From positions 186,001 to 250,000 of the forward strand of contig NZ_FXTS01000001.1 of the NCBI RefSeq assembly GCF_900182785.1: a stretch of DNA of 64,000 bases, in the 5' to 3' direction. The notes under the pieces were generated by a model, which worked only from the letters and a program-made list of their open reading frames with translations, did not search any database and was not told the DNA's origin. Below are positions 18,277-26,799 of the stretch, one piece after another; within the stretch, counting starts at the first letter, position 1, and the number at the start of each line of letters is the position of its first letter. The position numbers and the translations under genes were made by a program. Origin of the DNA: Oceanospirillum linum. Lineage in GTDB: Bacteria > Pseudomonadota > Gammaproteobacteria > Pseudomonadales > Halomonadaceae.

Positions 18277-18297
18277 GTTCAGACTAAACGTCAGGCT

Positions 18298-18363
18298 CTT
18301 ACTACAGTATTTCCAGAACCTTACTACATTATTTCCAGAACCTTACTACAGTGTTTCCAAAAC
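18298..18363. repeat. Three tandem copies of a 22-bp unit over the aminotransferase stop codon
   Basis: Units start at 18298, 18320 and 18342, each CTTACTACA(G/T)T(A/G)TTTCCA(G/A)AAC. The rightmost unit covers the last codons and the TAG of the minus-strand aminotransferase gene; the two others are downstream copies of that gene end. Confidence 0.9.
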
Positions 18364-19506
18364 CTTAGCCAGACGCTTCAAGCCTTCTTCCATATCCTCA
18401 GGTGTCATCTGACTGAAGCTCAGGCGCAGAGCTTTACCCGCGGATTTCTCAACTTCAAACGGCGTACCCGGCAGAGGCACAACTTTAGCTTCGATTCCTT
18501 TCGACAGAACGTCACGGGTATCTGTTTCTAACTCCAACCAGAAGAACATACCACCGGCAGGCAGCTTCCATTTCACAGACTCCGGCAGGTACTGCTTCAG
18601 CAGTTTCTGCATCAGATCACGCTTCACACGATAATGGTTCTGCAGACGCTCAATGTGTGCAGGCAAGCTGCCAGCGGCCATAAAATCACCAATGATCTTC
18701 TGTCCTAAGCGGTTAGAGTGCAGATCCGTCGCCTGCTTAGCCCGCAAAATCCACGGATACAGATCCGGGTGTGCAATCACATAACCGGTACGCAAACCCG
18801 GCCACAGCATCTTGGAAAAAGACCCCATATACATCCAGGTCGCTTTCTTCAGATAAGAGCAGATCGGACGAGTAAAGGCGTTATCGTAGTTCAGAACACG
18901 ATACGGATCATCTTCAATCAGGGTAACATCATAGCGATCCAGCAACTCAGCCACTGCGATACGCTCCGCTTCTGTGTAGCTGTACCCCGTCGGGTTCTGG
19001 AACGTCGGAATCAGATACACCATACGCGGGTTCTTATCTTTAAGCTGCTGCTCTAAAGAGGCCAGATCGACACCGTTTTCACCCAGGTCAAACGGCACAA
19101 GATCAGCACCCAGTCCACGGAGAACCTGCAGCATCGCCAGATAGGTCGGATCTTCAACAACGACCTGAGTCCCCACATCCACCAGAATACGGGCCGCAAG
19201 ATCCAGACCCTGCTGGGAGCCAGACGTGATCATAATCTGATCTTCGGTACAGGCCAGGCCTTCGCTACCCAGCCATTTCACCAGCTCCTGCTTCACCAGA
19301 GCCTCGCCATCTGAAGTGCCATACTGCTTAATGCTGCTCAGATCACCCAGTTCCGGCATCTCAGGCATAACAGAAGCATCCGGCAGACCACCGGCAAAAG
19401 AGATCATGCCCGGTTGTTGGCTGACCGACAGAATCTCACGGACCGGAGAACCCGGCAGGCGGTTAGCATAAGCGGACAGTTTCAATTCCGGTGAGGGACT
19501 GGACAT
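18346..19506 (-). CDS. PLP-dependent aminotransferase (fold I, LysN/MocR-associated type)
   Basis: The 386-residue enzyme has fold-type I landmarks: GSQQGLDLAARI, the IPTFQNPTGYS aldehyde-stacking segment, EDDPYR, the Schiff-base Lys in GSFSKMLWPGLRTGY and a C-terminal LRLSFS. Relatives include 2-aminoadipate and branched or aromatic amino acid aminotransferases; the exact substrate is open. ATG at 19506 has AAGGA eight bases upstream and gives the family start (MSSPSPELKLSAYANRL). It diverges from a MocR-type regulator that may control it. Confidence 0.88.
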   Translation of the reverse strand: MSSPSPELKLSAYANRLPGSPVREILSVSQQPGMISFAGGLPDASVMPEMPELGDLSSIKQYGTSDGEALVKQELVKWLGSEGLACTEDQIMITSGSQQGLDLAARILVDVGTQVVVEDPTYLAMLQVLRGLGADLVPFDLGENGVDLASLEQQLKDKNPRMVYLIPTFQNPTGYSYTEAERIAVAELLDRYDVTLIEDDPYRVLNYDNAFTRPICSYLKKATWMYMGSFSKMLWPGLRTGYVIAHPDLYPWILRAKQATDLHSNRLGQKIIGDFMAAGSLPAHIERLQNHYRVKRDLMQKLLKQYLPESVKWKLPAGGMFFWLELETDTRDVLSKGIEAKVVPLPGTPFEVEKSAGKALRLSFSQMTPEDMEEGLKRLAKVLETL

Positions 19507-19736
19507 AAGGTAATCCTTTTTCAAATGATGATATTTATTGTCACTGAGCAACAGAGCCTGAAGCGATGAAAAGTGTTTTGCAGGGCTCCAGTCTATCTCA
19601 GACTTTATGATGACATTATGGAAATGGAAGGGGCACACAGAAAAGATACAGTTTGCTAAAACAGCCCCATACAGACCAAAATAACTGATACACAGTTCGC
19701 TGAAATTTTACCATACTGCCAAAAAGCCACAAACAG

Positions 19737-21182
19737 ATGTCTGAATATAAACCAACACAAGCGTTAAACAGCCCTCAGGAGGAGCCCCTATACCAACAGG
19801 TGGGGCAAAAACTCTATCAGCAGGTCATTCAGCACGCCAACCCTGACCAGAAGCTACCCAGTCTGCGCTTAGTGGCTAAACAGTTTAATATCAGTCTGAG
19901 CAGCGCGCAAAGTGCCTATCAGTATCTGATTGATCAGGGGCTGGTTATGGTGCGCCCCCGCTCCGGCTACTATCTCCCGGAAACAGTATCCCACGGTCAG
20001 CTACAACCCCAGATCCCTGCAGCGAATCCTGCGGCAGAACGGGTAAAGGTCAGTAATCTGGTGATCCGTATGCTCTCTATGGGACGGGAGCACCCCCTGA
20101 TCAACCTGGGTACAGCGGTACCGGAGCCGGCACTACTGCCGTTAGATGCGCTGGCGAAAATTCAGCGCCAGATCAGTCGAAAACCTCAGTGGGCCTACGG
20201 TGGCTACAGCCCCTCCGGGGGAGAGCCTTTGCTGCAACAGGCATTAGCGCAGCACCTTTATCAGCAAGGCATACAGTGCCTGCCTGAGGATCTGCTGATT
20301 ACCAATGGCTGCACAGAAGCCCTACGTATCGCGCTTAGTGAGTGCACCCGCCCCGGTGATGTCGTGGCCATTGAGTCTCCCACCTACTTCACCATTCTGC
20401 AGCAGCTGGAAAGCCTGGGGTTAAAAGCCCTGGAAATTCCAACCTCGCCGGAAACCGGTATCGACCTGAACCACTTAGCCACCATGATGTCAGCTATCAC
20501 CGTCAATGCCTGTGTTGTAAATCCGGTGGGGCACAACCCTTTGGGTTTTGTGATGCAGGAAACGCAAAAAAATGCCCTTATCGATCTTTGTTACCGTCAC
20601 GGCACCCGACTGATTGAGGATGTGATCTGTCTGGATCTCGCCTATGCCGATCGCCCTCTTCGCTCACTGCGAGCCCTGGACAACTACGGAGTTGTCAGCC
20701 AGTGCGGCTCATTCTCCAAAAGTCTCTCTCCTTCCCTAAGGGTTGGCTGGCTATTACCGGCGGAAGATACCGCCTCCGCTACGGCCCGAAAATTTCAAAA
20801 CAACGTCAGTGTCAGCACCCCTTGTCAGCTCAGTGTCGCTTATATGCTGGAACAGGGTGTTTATCAGCGCTCTGTGCGTAAGATCGCCAGCCAACATAAA
20901 TTACGGGTACACCAAACCCGGGAGTGGGTACTGCGTTACTTCCCGTCAGGCACGCGGGTATCTCTGCCCGAGGCGGGTTTTGTTTTGTGGGTCGAGCTCC
21001 CGGAACCTTTTATGGCGATGCCTCTGCATCAGAAAGCGCTGGGAAAAGGGGTGATGTTTCTGCCGGGGGATGTCTTCTCCCCCACCAGTGACCTTTATAG
21101 CCGCTATCTGCGCATCAACTGCTGCGCCTGCCCGGAGGAGGAGGTTTTGGAGGGGATCAAACGCATCGGGCGCTGCTTTTAA
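19737..21182 (+). CDS. MocR-type GntR regulator with aminotransferase domain
   Basis: The 481-residue protein joins an N-terminal GntR winged helix (PLYQQVGQKLYQQV, KLPSLRLVAKQFNISLSS) to a fold-I aminotransferase domain with YGGYSPSGGEPLL, ESPTYF and the PLP lysine in GSFSKSLSPSLRVGW. Such proteins sense PLP or an amino compound and regulate neighbouring genes; most have no transaminase activity. The divergent aminotransferase gene is the obvious target. Confidence 0.9.
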   Translation: MSEYKPTQALNSPQEEPLYQQVGQKLYQQVIQHANPDQKLPSLRLVAKQFNISLSSAQSAYQYLIDQGLVMVRPRSGYYLPETVSHGQLQPQIPAANPAAERVKVSNLVIRMLSMGREHPLINLGTAVPEPALLPLDALAKIQRQISRKPQWAYGGYSPSGGEPLLQQALAQHLYQQGIQCLPEDLLITNGCTEALRIALSECTRPGDVVAIESPTYFTILQQLESLGLKALEIPTSPETGIDLNHLATMMSAITVNACVVNPVGHNPLGFVMQETQKNALIDLCYRHGTRLIEDVICLDLAYADRPLRSLRALDNYGVVSQCGSFSKSLSPSLRVGWLLPAEDTASATARKFQNNVSVSTPCQLSVAYMLEQGVYQRSVRKIASQHKLRVHQTREWVLRYFPSGTRVSLPEAGFVLWVELPEPFMAMPLHQKALGKGVMFLPGDVFSPTSDLYSRYLRINCCACPEEEVLEGIKRIGRCF

Positions 21183-21230
21183 GCGCCCAATGGCAGAGTC
21201 GATAAGACGGAGTGATTCAGGAGCTGCCGT

Positions 21231-23024
21231 TCAGGAAGAGCAACTCAGATGGGAGACGCCACCGGCACCAAAAGCCTCAATAGGCTTTTGACGATAGAAG
21301 CGTTCAGCAACCGCTTCTGATTGCTCATCATAGGGCTGCCCCATAACGGTCTGCAGTTCATGGATCAGCTGGTAATCCCCTTCCGCTGCGGCCTGGTAGG
21401 CCGGTGCCAGCAGCCATTCCCGCAGGGTGTATTTCGGGTTAACCGCTTTCATCTGAGCCTGCACCTCAGCTTCTGAGCGTACGGCTTCGCCCCGCTCATC
21501 CGCTATCACCGCCTCCCGCATAATCGCTTGCCGCCATTGGTTTAACCAAAGCGACCAGCGATGCTCCATCTCCCCATGATCCAGGTTATACCGGGGGTGC
21601 AGGGCGACCGCTCCGTAATCGTCACCATTATAGAAGCTGGCTTTCAAGGCGCTGATGTCCGCTTGTTCGGTAGAAAGTTCAGAGGGCGACTGCTCAGAAA
21701 GAGCCCGGAAGAAACGGGTATAATCCACCGGTGTCAGCATCATCAGCATCTCAAGCTGACGAAAAAGCTCTGCATCAAACATGGTTAAACCCAGCTTGGC
21801 CGCCCACATCGCTTCCATCTCGGCCTGCATGACATTATCAAAGCCGCGCTCAATATCATGCAGCTGCCTTAACGCTTCCGGCTCAGCCGCCAGTAACGGC
21901 TGCAGGGCAGAGCAGAAACTACCAAAGTTTTTACCCGCCGCCACCGGCTGATTCATAAAAGAAAAATGCTGTCCACCACCGGTCCACGGCTGGTAATGGG
22001 GGTTAAAGGCATCGATAAAGCCGAAGGGGCCGTAATCCAGTGTAAAACCACCGGCGGCGCAGTTATCACTGTTGAAGTTGCCCTGGCAGTAACCCACCCG
22101 GATCCAGTTAGCGACCAGTCGGGCCAACCGGCCACGGAAAGCTTTGGCGAGTTCCAGCACGCTATCGGCAAGACTCAGGTTTCCGGGAAGCTCATCGGAA
22201 TATTCCCGCTGGATCAGGTGACGTACCAGCTGCTCCAGCTCCGCTAAAGCATTCGACTGCTGCTGACGGGCACGGCGGGCAAACAGCTCCAACTGACCAA
22301 CACGGATAAACGAAGGTGCCACACGGGTAGTGATGGCCACCGGTTCCGCCACCATACGATCCGGGTCCATAGAGCGGGAGCCTTCCGAATACCAGGGGCG
22401 TTTGACCATATCGGTTTTGGAGACATACAGCGTTAACGAACGGGAAGTAGGTACACCCAGTGCATGCATATGCTCCTGGGCCAGAAACTCCCGCACGCTG
22501 GAACGCAGCACCGCACGGCCATCGCCACCACGGCAATAGGGCGTGCGACCACCACCTTTCAGCTGCATCTCCCAGCGCTGGTTGCCCAGCACCGCTTCCA
22601 CCACAGACACCGCACGGCCATCGCCATAACCGTTACCGGTCTGAAACGGGCACTGTTGATTATACTCTGTACCATAGATGGAAAGGGCATAACCTGTCGC
22701 CCAACCGGTTTTACGAAAAGGAGGCGATAAACGGGAAAGATCACCACTGAACAGGCAGGTAAAGCTGTCATCCTGCGCGAGCTTGTCACTCAACCCCAAC
22801 TCACGGAAAAAAGCCCCGCTGTGGGCGATATATTGCGGTTGACGAATAGGCGTAGGCGTTACCGGCACATAATGTCCACTGAATACCTGACGGGGGTTAT
22901 GATCCGCGCCATCGGTCGTGGCATCCGGATCAGAGGTTAGCGAATCCATCAGGGAGTAATCGAGGGCGTTCGCCAGATCATCCAGTGAGTTGATGGTTGC
23001 CGTTGTCTTAGAAATGCTTTTCAC
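21231..23024 (-). CDS. selO: SelO (YdiU) protein adenylyltransferase
   Basis: SelO is a pseudokinase that transfers AMP to proteins; in E. coli it acts in the redox stress response. The 597-residue product has LKGGGRTPYCRGGDGRAVLRSSVREF and the RVGYCQGNFNSDN segment with the metal-binding residues, then DYGPFGFIDAF. The C-terminus ends LSCSS: the third residue from the end is Cys, where animal SelO has selenocysteine. No SECIS-type reading is needed because the codon is an ordinary Cys codon. About 90 residues longer than E. coli YdiU, mainly at the N-terminus. Confidence 0.93.
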   Translation of the reverse strand: MKSISKTTATINSLDDLANALDYSLMDSLTSDPDATTDGADHNPRQVFSGHYVPVTPTPIRQPQYIAHSGAFFRELGLSDKLAQDDSFTCLFSGDLSRLSPPFRKTGWATGYALSIYGTEYNQQCPFQTGNGYGDGRAVSVVEAVLGNQRWEMQLKGGGRTPYCRGGDGRAVLRSSVREFLAQEHMHALGVPTSRSLTLYVSKTDMVKRPWYSEGSRSMDPDRMVAEPVAITTRVAPSFIRVGQLELFARRARQQQSNALAELEQLVRHLIQREYSDELPGNLSLADSVLELAKAFRGRLARLVANWIRVGYCQGNFNSDNCAAGGFTLDYGPFGFIDAFNPHYQPWTGGGQHFSFMNQPVAAGKNFGSFCSALQPLLAAEPEALRQLHDIERGFDNVMQAEMEAMWAAKLGLTMFDAELFRQLEMLMMLTPVDYTRFFRALSEQSPSELSTEQADISALKASFYNGDDYGAVALHPRYNLDHGEMEHRWSLWLNQWRQAIMREAVIADERGEAVRSEAEVQAQMKAVNPKYTLREWLLAPAYQAAAEGDYQLIHELQTVMGQPYDEQSEAVAERFYRQKPIEAFGAGGVSHLSCSS

Positions 23025-23170
23025 AATAACGCCTGCCCGTTAGGTAGCTGGAAAGTACTCGTTAGAAAAAGTGCCTGGGTGTCTTTGATAAGACATTATA
23101 GAGAGTGCAGGGGCAGGCAAACAACGGGACACAAAGCAGGGTTATTTTTAGGTTCTTTGTTTAAGCAACA

Positions 23171-23196
23171 AAAAAGCGACCGTAAGGCCGCTTTTA
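23171..23196 (-). terminator. Terminator after the lipoprotein gene
   Basis: A stem AAAAGCG-CC / GG-CGCTTTT with loop GTAA lies between the convergent-strand lipoprotein stop and selO. Confidence 0.7.
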
Positions 23197-23229
23197 ATGA
23201 AGTATTTTAATGGCAGGCAACAATCTTAC

Positions 23230-23793
23230 TTACTTATAAAAGGCACGATTGTAATTCATTGCTGTCGGGCGAAGAGCTGACGTTGTTCCGTCATTAAAGC
23301 CGTTATCATCACCCATATAAAGCACATTACCTTCGATGGTAAAAATGGTGTAGGTGTAAGTGTCAAAATCAGCACCACTGTAGCGGGTAACATGGCTATC
23401 CAGCTCCTGAGCAACAACACCACTGGATGTTGTTACCTCCGCACCTATGCTGAATACACCCTCAGCGATAGGGTTAGGCGCCTCGCTCATGGGGATAGAA
23501 CAACCGGCATCCAGGTAGTTTTTAATATTGGATGTAAAGTTATTACCGGAGAAGGTCGCGGTAACAATATCGTATAAGGTCTCAGGGTCACTGGGGTCAA
23601 CAGGCCCACAGGATTTAACCCAGACACCATCCAGAACAGTACCCGTCTCACCGCCAGAACCTGCATCGCCACCTGAACCTGTATCACTGCCGCTGCCACC
23701 GCTGGTACTATCACTTCCCGTTGATGAAGACCCTCCGCCACAGGCTGCCAATATTGTCACCATTGCAAATAAAACGATCAATTTCTTTAACAT
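23230..23793 (-). CDS. Putative lipoprotein with Gly/Ser-rich linker
   Basis: The 187-residue product starts MLKKLIVLFAMVTILAAC, a lipoprotein signal with Cys18, followed by about 35 residues of Gly, Ser, Thr and Asp. The remaining 130 residues have two cysteines (KSCGP and AGCSIP) that may form a disulfide, and predicted beta structure. I do not recognise the domain. ATG at 23793 follows AAGAGG; an upstream ATG at 23820 is less well placed. An AT-rich gap of about 250 bases without features lies upstream. Confidence 0.75.
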   Translation of the reverse strand: MLKKLIVLFAMVTILAACGGGSSSTGSDSTSGGSGSDTGSGGDAGSGGETGTVLDGVWVKSCGPVDPSDPETLYDIVTATFSGNNFTSNIKNYLDAGCSIPMSEAPNPIAEGVFSIGAEVTTSSGVVAQELDSHVTRYSGADFDTYTYTIFTIEGNVLYMGDDNGFNDGTTSALRPTAMNYNRAFYK

Positions 23794-24075
23794 TCCATGC
23801 CTCTTAGATCTATCAATCAATAATTGCGACTTTTTCCATTACAGACACAACAATTATATTTTTAATATGTATTTTTGAGATAACCATATAACAAAAAAAT
23901 CAACCGACGTTTTATAACACCAACCCTGCAGCGAATCAAAACGATTTATTACTTCAATATATCGCTTAATAAAAAAACACTAATAGTTTAATTTCTAATA
24001 TAAAAGTGGAATTTTTCTTCGATTATCAGCTCAGGAAGTGCGGTGCTTATCATCAGGAGAAACACCGCACCCTGT

Positions 24076-24399
24076 TCAGGTATGCGTTAATTTAAGACCA
24101 ATAATCCCAGCGCATATCAGTCCTAAACTCACCAGTTTAGGGGCATCTGCCGACTCACCAAATAAAAATATACCCAGGACAGCCGTTCCGACAGCGCCAA
24201 TGCCCACCCAGACAGCATAGGCCGTACCCACCGGCAGCGTTTTCAGGGCCAGACCCAACAGCAAAAAACTGGCAACTAAAGAAACCACCGTGCCCACTGT
24301 CGGCCAGAGCCTTGTAAAACCATCTGTGTACTTAAGCCCAATCGCCCAAGTGACCTCTAACAGCCCGGCAGCGAACAAAATAAACCAACTTATACCCAT
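24076..24399 (-). CDS. gdx: SMR-family guanidinium exporter (Gdx/SugE)
   Basis: A 107-residue protein with four membrane helices and the conserved membrane Glu in GLLEVTWAIGLKYTDGFTRL. The SugE/Gdx subgroup motif, including WVGIGAVGTAVLGIFLFGES, distinguishes it from EmrE-type drug pumps. Gdx proteins export guanidinium in exchange for protons. The mini-ykkC element in its leader makes this substrate nearly certain. ATG at 24399 is preceded by GGAGAG. Confidence 0.95.
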   Translation of the reverse strand: MGISWFILFAAGLLEVTWAIGLKYTDGFTRLWPTVGTVVSLVASFLLLGLALKTLPVGTAYAVWVGIGAVGTAVLGIFLFGESADAPKLVSLGLICAGIIGLKLTHT

Positions 24400-24419
24400 G
24401 AAATCTCTCCGTTAGCTTT

Positions 24420-24462
24420 GGGGCCGTCCCCTAACGAGATTGAGCGGTGAGGTCGTCCTCAC
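24420..24462 (-). promoter_or_regulatory. Guanidine-II (mini-ykkC) riboswitch
   Basis: On the gdx strand two hairpins occur in the leader: GTGAGG-ACGA-CCTCAC (24462-24447) and GGGG-ACGG-CCCC (24431-24420), 15 bases apart. Twin hairpins with ACGR tetraloops are the definition of the guanidine-II riboswitch. The second hairpin ends nine bases before the GGAGAG ribosome-binding site, which fits control of translation initiation. Confidence 0.95.
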
Positions 24463-24626
24463 TTCAGATGAAAAAGATATTTTAAGCGCAAGCGGATGCA
24501 GGTAATAGAGAACGTTTCGGGTTAGTTATCGTCTACGGTCTTTCTCTTACCAATGCCTTCCGATGGATAAAAGCAGGACACAGGGCAGGGGGTTAAAGAT
24601 CATGTTAGTTTCGTAGCACCACGGGA

Positions 24627-24873
24627 TCTCACGGCTGGAGGTGATGCCTTTAGCGTAAGCAAACAGGATGATCTTTAACAGGAAAGATCCAGCTTTTCAT
24701 AAAAAACGGGGGGTAAGGCAGTGCACGCTCAAAAGCACCCAGCAGCAACTGGCCCTGACCATTGACCACCATCGACGTTTGGTTGTAGTCCTAGTGCTTG
24801 AATCGAGCCACCACCGCCTCCTGCGCTTCAAAACCCGACCAGATCATTGTTCGGGAGGTTTTTCTACAGCCTG
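24627..24873. mobile_element. Decayed IS1182-type element, copy A (one end only)
   Basis: From about 24627 the sequence is homologous to the element at 26128-26700 and shares its right end GGTTTTTCTACAGCCTG. The transposase reading frame is broken by frameshifts and deletions and the left end is missing. Its right end abuts AACG, the core of an attC-like site. Confidence 0.8.
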
Positions 24874-24947
24874 AACGCTTGGCACAGCGGGCGTTTTGGA
24901 GCGACAAAAGAGCGGAAAAATGTTCCGGCTGCTGCCACTTGTTAGCC
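24874..24947 (-). repeat. attC-like recombination site A
   Basis: The plus strand reads AACGCTTGGCACAGC at the left and GCTGCTGCCACTTGTTAGCC at the right. Outer AAC/GTT cores and the inner GGCA-CAGC arms pair with one extra unpaired base, as in integron attC sites. The cassette gene's TAA lies in the right core. Length 74 bp. Confidence 0.65.
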
Positions 24948-26093
24948 ATGTTTATCGGTGCCTGCATCTCCCCTACTACTGGATTTGAATTCTAGCTTGT
25001 CTAGTAACTTCATAAGAATTTCTTGACTGTTTATTGGGTACGCATCATTGGCGTCTGATGAGTAATCTTTGGGAGCAAATAGTCTATTAGCAATTTCTGA
25101 TTTAAGTCTATGCTGTTCTTCAATAGGTAATGAGGCCAAGTAGGGAGTGATAGCCTTTAAGTCTAGAGAAGTTTGTAAGTGGGCATACTGCTGCTGCCGA
25201 TGCTTTGCAGATTCACGCGCCAAATATGCCGCTGGAATAGTTAAGAGAAACGTAAAGACCAATCGAAATAATGAGTTCTCCCATTTGAAGGCATCAGTTG
25301 TTGTTTCATATAAAGACAAACCAACGATTACCGCAATAATAACCATACAACCTAAAGAACCAGCCCGTAGCCAGTCTGCCATTTTCTTTTCTGATGTTGC
25401 ACTCGTGTCATAGTCTCCAGCAATAACACTCGCTGAAATAGTTCCAAGTAGGTCGTCTACCCCTTTTTGTTTCTTCTCTAACTCTTCTTTAGCACCAGAA
25501 TAGAGCGCATCCACAGCCTCTAGTCGAGACTGAACATCTTCTTCAATCGTGTCTATTGAAGATTGAATGTCCTCTAATCTTTTAGATAGTGTTAATTGTC
25601 TTTTCTCATGACGATCTTCAGAGTCTTGAAGTTGTCCCTGTAAAATTTCAATATTTTTGCGTAATACCTGAGTATCGGGAAGGCTACGTTTTGAATTATC
25701 TTCAATCTCTTTGCGATCAGACCCTGAAAATGTTACTTCTCTATCCTCAATACATTCCTTTAGTGATTTAGACAGGCTAGAAAGCCTGCTAGTCATTTCT
25801 CTTAAATTATCATCAGCAGATGAGCTATTTTTTAAGCCATTACTTATTGCCGACAAATATACAGACAAATGAGAAGCCGACTTCGTGACTCGATCATAAT
25901 CAGCTCCAGACTCCAATGCATTTATATAATCACTATATCTAGCATCAAATGTATTCATGAGCTCTTGAACTTTAGCAGTGACCTTCTTTCCTTTTAAAAA
26001 ATTTTTTAGATCGGTTACGTATTTATCTGCTTGCCTTGCTATTTGGTCAACTCTATCGAGTGTATTACTTGGAGATTCAGTTTCCATTCTCAT
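24942..26093 (-). CDS. Cassette gene: coiled-coil protein with two membrane helices
   Basis: I do not recognise this 383-residue protein by name. Residues 1-230 are charged and helical, with a long coiled coil (QVLRKNIEILQGQLQDSEDR, KRLEDIQSSIDTIEEDV). Two membrane helices follow at about 245-265 and 280-300 (VFTFLLTIPAAYLARESAKHR), then about 80 residues with DLKAITPYLASLP. Both ends are probably cytoplasmic. Base composition is clearly more AT-rich than the chromosomal neighbours. The stop overlaps an attC-like site and the 5' side begins just after another, so this looks like an integron cassette cargo. A membrane-tethered sensor or defence role is conceivable but unproven. Start uncertain (ATG 26093 or 26087). 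Confidence 0.75.
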   Translation of the reverse strand: MRMETESPSNTLDRVDQIARQADKYVTDLKNFLKGKKVTAKVQELMNTFDARYSDYINALESGADYDRVTKSASHLSVYLSAISNGLKNSSSADDNLREMTSRLSSLSKSLKECIEDREVTFSGSDRKEIEDNSKRSLPDTQVLRKNIEILQGQLQDSEDRHEKRQLTLSKRLEDIQSSIDTIEEDVQSRLEAVDALYSGAKEELEKKQKGVDDLLGTISASVIAGDYDTSATSEKKMADWLRAGSLGCMVIIAVIVGLSLYETTTDAFKWENSLFRLVFTFLLTIPAAYLARESAKHRQQQYAHLQTSLDLKAITPYLASLPIEEQHRLKSEIANRLFAPKDYSSDANDAYPINSQEILMKLLDKLEFKSSSRGDAGTDKHG

Positions 26094-26127
26094 TCTCTCG
26101 GTATCTCAGATTATTTGATGGCTAACG

Positions 26128-26700
26128 AGCCTGTAGAAAAACCTGTTTTCAGCCAGCTTTTCTCGCAGCAGCTCGTTTTCTGTTGTTTATTTTCGATGAC
26201 CGGTTTTATCGGCCATCATTTGTTTATTCTGTGTTTTCCTGCCTTTTTAAGCTTTGGCTGTCTGTAAGCTCGATTCATGCTGCTTTCAGTGCCTGTTCTA
26301 AAGCTGTATTAACTCTGTTTTACTGGCTGAGATGTCCGTATTTTGCCAGTTTTTCTACATTATGCACCAGGCAATAAAGTTGCCACTGAATATCTTGGCT
26401 GGAGGTGATACCTTTGGAATAAGCAAACAGGATGATTTTCAGCAAAATGGCTGGATCGTAGGCTGGGAGAACTTCGCTATCATTCTTATAAGGCTGGCGA
26501 AACGCGAAAAGATCCAGCTTTTCAGCCTCTTTATAAAAAGGCAGTGCATCCCCAAAAGCACCCAGCTGCAACTGATCCTGATAATTGATCACCACCATCG
26601 ACGTTTGGTTGTAGTCGTAGTGCTTGAATCGAGCCATCACCGCCTCCTGCATTCCAAATGCCCGATCAGACCATAGTTCGGGAGGTTTTTCTACAGCCTG
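26128..26700. mobile_element. Internally deleted IS1182-type element, copy B
   Basis: 573 bp with terminal inverted repeats (AGCCTGTAGAAAAACC at the left; CAGGCTGTAGAAAAACC read inward at the right). It is flanked by AACG on both sides (26124-26127 and 26701-26704), a likely 4-bp target duplication. It holds only the first quarter of a transposase gene, so it cannot move on its own. The insertion point is the core of an attC-like site. Confidence 0.85.
26320..26637 (-). pseudogene. N-terminal fragment of an IS1182-family (DUF772) transposase
   Basis: The 105 residues begin MARFKHYDYNQTSMVVI and contain YDPAILLKIILFAYSKGITSSQDIQW, the DUF772 N-terminal signature. GGAGG lies before the ATG at 26637. 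Full transposases of this family are several hundred residues; the catalytic part is missing. Confidence 0.85.
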
Positions 26701-26797
26701 AACGCCTCATTCAGAGGCAATAAAATAGCTGGTTAAAATTAGCGAGGCACGAGCAAAAACCAGCTGTTTTTTGTCCTGCTGAAATGATTTGTTATAA
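26701..26797 (-). repeat. attC-like recombination site B
   Basis: Outer cores AACG (26701) and GTTATAA (26791). The arms CCTCATTCAGAGGCAA and, from the other end read inward, AAATCATTTCAGCAGG pair with two unpaired bases. An inner stem AGCTGGTT / AACCAGCT closes the loop. This is the imperfect hairpin layout of a 97-bp attC, placed directly after the SIR2-like gene's stop. Confidence 0.7.
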
Positions 26798-26799
26798 AT

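Noticed and set aside
22460..22789. Several overlapping frames opposite selO
   Set aside because: GC-rich shadow frames; selO is continuous on the other strand.
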